Shown here: piece by piece, positions 59,311 to 64,000 of the stretch
How positions within the stretch are numbered: the stretch's first letter is position 1
Layout of the letters: each line of letters begins with the position of its first letter
Source of the DNA: Bacillota bacterium
Lineage (GTDB): Bacteria; Bacillota; Clostridia; Caldicoprobacterales; Xylanivirgaceae
Assembly: GCA_023621995.1 (NCBI GenBank)
Contig: JAMOAB010000068.1
Coordinates: forward strand, 62,001 to 126,000
Reading direction: 5' to 3'
Length of the DNA stretch: 64,000 nt
The notes under the pieces: model-generated
Told to the model about the DNA's origin: nothing
What the model saw: the letters and a program-made list of their open reading frames with translations, nothing else
Database searches by the model: none
Program-made: the position numbers and the translations under genes

Positions 59311-59832
59311 ATGGATGAGATCAATAATATAGCGCAAAATAAGCTCATTATACTCTATTACATGCAATCTTTGAATATCCCCCTTACTAATCCCCAGATA
59401 ACACAGTTTTTTTTAGAAAATAATCTTATACCCTACTTTGATCTTCAGCAGTATCTAAGTGAGCTCATAGACGCCGAACTATTAAACTATATTGAAGCAA
59501 GGGATAAATATTTTTATAGTATCTCCCCTATGGGTAGTAAAGTATTAAATTTTTTTGATCATAGGATTAGTGGTAAATTAAAGTCAAAGATAGATAAATA
59601 TGCACGAAATAATCGTGACAGGCTTCGTAAAGAAAGCCAGATAACAGCAGAATATAAGAAGGTGTCTGATAGACAATATATAATAACATGCAGAGTCATG
59701 GAACAAGATATGATTCTCCTCGAATTAAAATTAAATGTGACAGACAGTGATCAGGCAAAACGCATATGTGATAATTGGTTAAATAGAGCTCCAGAAGTAT
59801 ACAAAAACATAATGGGGTCCCTTATAACGTAG
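59311..59832 (+). CDS. DUF4364 family protein
   Basis: 173 aa. N-terminal winged-helix-like part (NKLIILYYMQSLNIPLTNPQ, QYLSELIDAELLNYI) followed by a mixed domain (YIITCRVMEQDMILLELKLNV, RICDNWLNRAPEVY). I recognise it as DUF4364, a Clostridia family probably acting as a transcription regulator. ATG 59311 has GAGGTG at 6 nt; a TATAAT with TG before it lies at 59272. Confidence 0.85.
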   Translation: MDEINNIAQNKLIILYYMQSLNIPLTNPQITQFFLENNLIPYFDLQQYLSELIDAELLNYIEARDKYFYSISPMGSKVLNFFDHRISGKLKSKIDKYARNNRDRLRKESQITAEYKKVSDRQYIITCRVMEQDMILLELKLNVTDSDQAKRICDNWLNRAPEVYKNIMGSLIT

Positions 59833-59840
59833 CCATATAA

Positions 59841-59941
59841 AAAAACAGCCATATTGAACTGACCTTTGTCAAGTAGATAATCTAATTTTAATTAATTAGA
59901 CTGTCTACTTTGGAAGTATCATATCATATTGGCTGCTTTTT
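59841..59941. repeat. Palindromic element of about 100 bp (MITE-like or nested terminator)
   Basis: An outer pair (59841-59854 with 59926-59941, one bulge) surrounds an inner 17-bp stem with one mismatch (59871-59887 with 59894-59910, 6-nt loop). The end of the outer arm TTGAACTGACC resembles ends of some IS3-family elements. It may serve as a terminator for convergent genes on both sides. Confidence 0.6.
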
Positions 59942-59952
59942 ATTATAATTTA

Positions 59953-60246
59953 TCATTTATGCTTATCTTGATGTGTACTGATAATCTGATTTATCAACTG
60001 TTCACTAGAGAGGGTAAGTTCCCTCTTTTTAGCTTCCCTTATAAGAGATTGATATAACTCCTTAAGTACTTGGACCCTGAGATAATTTTGTTCTCTTAAA
60101 GGATGGGAATCATCTTGGCTCAAATAGTTTCTTTCTGCATTTTGCCATTCCCGTACAGTCTCTTGTATTAGCTCTAGCAACTTTCTGTCGTCTAAATTCC
60201 ATCGTCCGGTCTCCATAGTATCATCATCCTTTACGAAAGGATCCAT
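59953..60246 (-). CDS. Small helical hypothetical protein
   Basis: 97 aa, predicted almost all helix: LLELIQETVREWQNAERNYL, then LRVQVLKELYQSLIREAKKREL. The EWxNAxxxY pattern recalls DUF2508/YaaL-like proteins, but I am not sure. ATG start after AGGACA. It is 42 nt downstream of folC on the same strand and is probably co-transcribed with valS-folC. Confidence 0.65.
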   Translation of the reverse strand: MDPFVKDDDTMETGRWNLDDRKLLELIQETVREWQNAERNYLSQDDSHPLREQNYLRVQVLKELYQSLIREAKKRELTLSSEQLINQIISTHQDKHK

Positions 60247-60288
60247 TGTCCTATTAATTAATTATTATGATGATACTATATAAAACAT

Positions 60289-61575
60289 TCATGATTTTAA
60301 TATTTTTCTAACTTCACCTGCCAGATATAGAGAGCCACTGCATACTACGAGATCGTCTGGTTGCGCTAAATCAATTGCCCTATCTAGTGCATCTTTCACT
60401 CCATCTACTACCATTGTCTTGTTACAGTAAATACCTATCTCTTTTGATAGTATATGGGGATCTATAGCTCTAGGACTATTAGGTGGTGTAATGATTACAG
60501 TGTCTGCCCTTGGACATAGTATTTGTATTATCTTGTTCACTTCTTTGTCATCGAGTATACCTATGAGCAATATTAAGCGTTTATCACTATAATATTCTTC
60601 TATAGCATCTAGGAGTACTTTAGCACTTGCTTCGTTGTGTGCACCATCAATTATTATATCAGGATTTGTCTTTAGCCTCTCCAGTCTGCCAGCCCATCTA
60701 GAAGCTGCCAACCCATCAATTGCCGCCTTGCGTGAGATGGTAATCCCTATCTCATTCAGTGCAACAACAGCTGTCAAAACAGTCGAGGCATTTAATATTT
60801 GGTGTCTTCCATTTAAATGTATAGTCGCTCCATCTAGCCTGTATTTCCCATAGGCAAAATTAAATACCTGTGTCCCAAACTCTGAGGATACTACATCTAT
60901 CTTGGCATCAGCCACATTATATAGAGAAGCACCCTTCTTAGTTGCAACATTCATTATCACTTCAGCAGCTTCACTTGTCTGGGGATACATTACTACTGGC
61001 GTTTGTGGTTTTATTATTCCCGCCTTTTCAAAGGCTATAGCCTCTATAGTGTCTCCTAATATGCTTATATGGTCATAGCTAATAGAAGTTATAATTGAAA
61101 GTTCAGGATTTAAAATATTGGTTGCATCTAATCTCCCACCAAGGCCTGTCTCTATAACGGCATAATCTACATCCTGCTCAGCAAAATATGTAAATCCGAT
61201 GGCTGTTACTATCTCAAAATGGGTAGGATGATTATATCCTTCAAGGATCATTGCATCTATATGTCCCTTTACAATAGAAGTGATACGTGTAAGTTCTTCC
61301 CTCTCTATCTGCTGTAAATCTATCTGGAATCTTTCGGTAAAGTTTTCAAGGTAAGGAGAGACAAAAGTCCCTACCTTATAACCTTGACTCATTAATATAT
61401 AGGTGAGCATGGAAACTGTAGAACCCTTACCGTTGGTTCCAGCTACATGTATAGATTTAAAGCCTTCCTGGGGATTGCCTAGCCTACTTAGTAACTCCCT
61501 TATATTTTTTAGTCCACACTTCACGCCAAATCTATCTGCACCATGGATATACTTTAATGCCTCCTCATAATTCAT
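60289..61575 (-). CDS. folC: Folylpolyglutamate synthase / dihydrofolate synthase
   Basis: 428-aa Mur-ligase-like enzyme that adds glutamate to folates. ATP loop GTNGKGST (47-54), GRLDATNIL with the TGLG loop before it, SISYDHISILGDT, and ligand residues in IIDGAHNEASA. ATG start after GAGGGG. It follows valS by 30 nt, the common valS-folC arrangement of Firmicutes. Confidence 0.97.
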   Translation of the reverse strand: MNYEEALKYIHGADRFGVKCGLKNIRELLSRLGNPQEGFKSIHVAGTNGKGSTVSMLTYILMSQGYKVGTFVSPYLENFTERFQIDLQQIEREELTRITSIVKGHIDAMILEGYNHPTHFEIVTAIGFTYFAEQDVDYAVIETGLGGRLDATNILNPELSIITSISYDHISILGDTIEAIAFEKAGIIKPQTPVVMYPQTSEAAEVIMNVATKKGASLYNVADAKIDVVSSEFGTQVFNFAYGKYRLDGATIHLNGRHQILNASTVLTAVVALNEIGITISRKAAIDGLAASRWAGRLERLKTNPDIIIDGAHNEASAKVLLDAIEEYYSDKRLILLIGILDDKEVNKIIQILCPRADTVIITPPNSPRAIDPHILSKEIGIYCNKTMVVDGVKDALDRAIDLAQPDDLVVCSGSLYLAGEVRKILKS

Positions 61576-61605
61576 ATTGAGCCCCTCTTTCTATTTATAA
61601 TTTGC

Positions 61606-64000
61606 CTACCCCATGAGCTCTTCTATCTCTTCCAACCGTTCCATTACTTTAGATAGCATTGCTTTGTATTCCCTTTCCTTTTCCCGTTCTTCTTCAACTA
61701 TATGGGCAGGCGCTTTTTTGACGAAGTTTTCATTGGCCAATTTACCTTGAGCCCTTTTAACTTCTTTCTCTAGCTTAGCCTTTTCAATAAGAAGTCTATC
61801 TTTCTCCTTATCAAAGTCAATTAAATCTTCTAATGGCATAAATATCTGTGCCTTTGATGTAACAGCCGACGCTGTATTCTTAGATATCTTATCTTCAGTA
61901 TCTTCAATTATCATCTCGTCTATGCCTGCAAGCTTTTCGAAATATACAGATCCGTACGAAAATATGTCCTCCCAACCATCATGTGGTATGATATACAATT
62001 TGGCCTTTCTGCTCATAGGTACGTCCATCTCTGCTCGTATATTTCTTATTGCCCTTATGACATCCATGATCTCTTCCATCTGTTCCTCCGCCTTAGCATC
62101 TATCTCTTCTACCTTGACTGTGGGCCATCTAGAAATCATTATACTCTCATCTTTCATCGGCATATGTTGCCATATTTCTTCCGTTATAAAAGGCATAAAT
62201 GGATGTAAAAGTTTAAGTGTGTTGGATAGTACATATACTAAGGTAGACATTGCCACTTGCCTTGCATTCTGGTCATCGCCGTACAACCTTGGCTTTACAA
62301 GCTCTATATACCAGTCACAGAACTCGTTCCATGTAAAATCATATATCTTTTGTGCAGCTATCCCTAGTTCAAATTTTTCCATGTTGTCTGTAACTTCTTG
62401 TACTAGACGATTATATTTGCTAATTATCCATCTGTCAGGTAATTCTAGTTTTTCACTGTCTATTGGCTCAACTTCTACATTGAGATTTTCAATATTCATA
62501 AGTATGAACCTAGCGGCATTCCATATTTTGTTGGCAAAATTTCGACTAGCCTCTACCTTTTCCCAATGAAATCTCATATCATTACCTGGTGATGTACCAG
62601 TGACCAAGCTAAGCCTCAAAGCATCGGCACCATATTTTTCTATAACCTCAAGGGGATCTACACCATTTCCTAGTGACTTGCTCATAGCCCTACCTTGTGA
62701 ATCCCTCACCATGCCATGTATAAATACATATTCAAATGGTATCTCATCCATGTGGGCAAGTCCTGAAAATATCATTCTAGCTACCCAGAAAAATATAATG
62801 TCATGACCTGTTACAAGCACATCAGTTGGATAAAAATATTCAAGATCTTGGGTATTGTCTGGCCAACCGAGAGTAGAAAACGGCCACAGTGCAGAACTAA
62901 ACCATGTATCTAGAACATCTTCATCCTGCTTAAAGTTAGTACCCCCGCACTTAGAGCATCTCTCTGGTATAGACCTTGATACTACCATTTCGTCACAATC
63001 TTCACAGTAATATGCAGGTATTCTATGACCCCACCATAGTTGCCTTGAAATACACCAGTCTCTTATATTTTCCATCCAGTTGAAGTATATCTTCTCAAAT
63101 CGCTCTGGTATAAACTTGATCTTACCATTTTTTACAACATCAATGGCAGGCTTTGCAAGGGGCTTCATCTTTACAAACCACTGTCTGGAGATTATAGGCT
63201 CTACAATAGTATGACATCTATAACAATGCCCTACATTATGTTTGTGCTCTTCTACCTTGTGTAGAAGCCCAAGACTTCTTAGATCGTCAACTATTACACG
63301 TCTTGCTTCATATCTGTCCATGCCTTCATATTTTCCTGTGTTTTCATTCATTATACCACTGTCATCCATTATACATATTTGAGGTAGATTATGACGTAGC
63401 CCTACCTCAAAGTCGTTAGGGTCATGGGCTGGGGTTATCTTAACCATTCCTGTGCCAAATTCCCTATCTACGTAGCTGTCAGCTATTACAGGTATTTCCC
63501 TATCTGCAAGGGGAAGTAATATATTCTTACCTATCAGATGGGCATACCTTTCATCATCTGGATGTACAGCTATTGCTGTATCGCCAAGCATAGTCTCAGG
63601 ACGTGTGGTTGCAATTACTACATATTCGTCAGAATCTATGATTGGATATTTTATATGCCAAAAATGTCCATGATCTTCTTCATACTCTACCTCTGCATCG
63701 GAAAGGGCAGTTTTACAGTCAGGACACCAATTTATTATCCTATCTCCCCTATATATAAGTCCTTCTTCATACAATTTTATAAAAACCTCTGTTACCGCCC
63801 TATTGCAACCTTCGTCCATGGTGAATCGTTCTCTAGACCAGTCACAAGAAGCACCTAGTTTTTTAAATTGTTCTACAATTTGTCCACCGTATTCTTCTTT
63901 CCACTTCCAGGCCCTCTCCAAAAAACCTTCTCTACCAAGATCATTTTTTGTCAAACCTTCTTTAGCTAGCTGTTCTATTATCTTTACTTCAGTGGCAATA
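61606..64000 (-). CDS. valS: Valine-tRNA ligase, C-terminal part (cut by window edge)
   Basis: 798 codons are present; the frame runs to the window end without a start, and its first residues ([15 protein letters not shown]) match the interior of ValS just after the HIGH motif. Present are the editing domain ([26 protein letters not shown]), the zinc-type [15 protein letters not shown] pair, the second signature [12 protein letters not shown], the anticodon-binding domain and the C-terminal coiled-coil. It charges tRNA-Val and edits Thr. Upstream control, often a T-box, would lie outside the window. Confidence 0.97.
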   Translation of the reverse strand, partial: IATEVKIIEQLAKEGLTKNDLGREGFLERAWKWKEEYGGQIVEQFKKLGASCDWSRERFTMDEGCNRAVTEVFIKLYEEGLIYRGDRIINWCPDCKTALSDAEVEYEEDHGHFWHIKYPIIDSDEYVVIATTRPETMLGDTAIAVHPDDERYAHLIGKNILLPLADREIPVIADSYVDREFGTGMVKITPAHDPNDFEVGLRHNLPQICIMDDSGIMNENTGKYEGMDRYEARRVIVDDLRSLGLLHKVEEHKHNVGHCYRCHTIVEPIISRQWFVKMKPLAKPAIDVVKNGKIKFIPERFEKIYFNWMENIRDWCISRQLWWGHRIPAYYCEDCDEMVVSRSIPERCSKCGGTNFKQDEDVLDTWFSSALWPFSTLGWPDNTQDLEYFYPTDVLVTGHDIIFFWVARMIFSGLAHMDEIPFEYVFIHGMVRDSQGRAMSKSLGNGVDPLEVIEKYGADALRLSLVTGTSPGNDMRFHWEKVEASRNFANKIWNAARFILMNIENLNVEVEPIDSEKLELPDRWIISKYNRLVQEVTDNMEKFELGIAAQKIYDFTWNEFCDWYIELVKPRLYGDDQNARQVAMSTLVYVLSNTLKLLHPFMPFITEEIWQHMPMKDESIMISRWPTVKVEEIDAKAEEQMEEIMDVIRAIRNIRAEMDVPMSRKAKLYIIPHDGWEDIFSYGSVYFEKLAGIDEMIIEDTEDKISKNTASAVTSKAQIFMPLEDLIDFDKEKDRLLIEKAKLEKEVKRAQGKLANENFVKKAPAHIVEEEREKEREYKAMLSKVMERLEEIEELMG

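Noticed and set aside
61922-62569. 215-codon plus-strand frame inside valS
   Set aside because: Antisense shadow; valS is complete and conserved over the same bases.
1-64000. CRISPR arrays, prophage or a replication origin
   Set aside because: No regularly spaced repeats, phage structural genes, DnaA-box clusters or cas genes were seen.

Overview
The window is a 64 kb chromosomal stretch from a low-GC, Gram-positive, anaerobic, endospore-forming bacterium of the class Clostridia. The evidence is the spoIIA-sigF-spoVA cluster, a BofC-type protein, yunB, an Rnf complex, an acyl-CoA dehydratase-type activase, strong AGGAGG ribosome-binding sites and A/T-rich sigma-A promoters. I cannot name the genus from sequence alone. 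Most of the window is core chromosome. Two accessory patches stand out: about 27.7-34.1 kb and about 50.8-55.7 kb.

Layout. 0-7 kb (minus): queA (cut by the window edge), ruvB, ruvA, ruvC, proA, a BofC-like spore protein, a PAP2-like membrane protein, an ATP-cone protein, yebC and yunB. bofC-ruv-queA matches the gene order of Bacillus. 7-21 kb: a large class A penicillin-binding protein, then on the minus strand spoIIAA-spoIIAB-sigF, an undescribed 55-codon gene and spoVAA-AB-AC-AD-AE, then a likely spore protein, an FtsH-type protease, and a second class A PBP. 20-27 kb: TPR protein, Ca2+-type P-ATPase, ychF, pepF.

27-34 kb (accessory): two paralogous copies of a module consisting of a plus-strand small exported-protein gene behind a conserved structured leader, facing a minus-strand ECF sigma/anti-sigma pair. 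One copy is intact (31.5-33.6 kb). In the other (27.9-29.2 kb) the sigma gene carries one amber codon and the anti-sigma gene is reduced to a fragment. A secreted NlpC/P60-like protein and an SH3-like lipoprotein lie between them.

34-50 kb: aldo/keto reductase, tRNA-Val(GAC), rnfCDGEA with no rnfB, an FMN-binding lipoprotein with its own promoter, Fe-ADH, CapA-like protein, TGS-uridine kinase, Lon-like protease, a lipoprotein and glpP. The Rnf proteins and the lipoprotein carry flavinylation-type motifs, so together they suggest membrane and extracytosolic electron transfer.

49-56 kb: an acyl-CoA synthetase sits behind a complete T-box riboswitch (probable Leu CUC specifier), with a strong promoter and a 14-bp palindrome near the start site. 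Then come a decayed IS481-like transposase, tRNA-Gln(CTG) and tRNA-Glu(CTC), a merR/MATE pair, a DUF2892 protein, and a region on the minus strand that looks like an orphan structured RNA with its own terminator. 55-64 kb: a split three-gene acyl-CoA-dehydratase activase operon with two tiny Cys-rich proteins, a Crh-like HPr protein without the catalytic His, a DUF4364 protein, a palindromic element, folC and valS (cut by the right edge).

The most interesting candidates are the T-box-controlled acyl-CoA synthetase, the duplicated leader/sigma module, the orphan structured RNA, and the Rnf cluster lacking rnfB. All functional statements rest on reading the sequence and on recalled family features; no database search was run.
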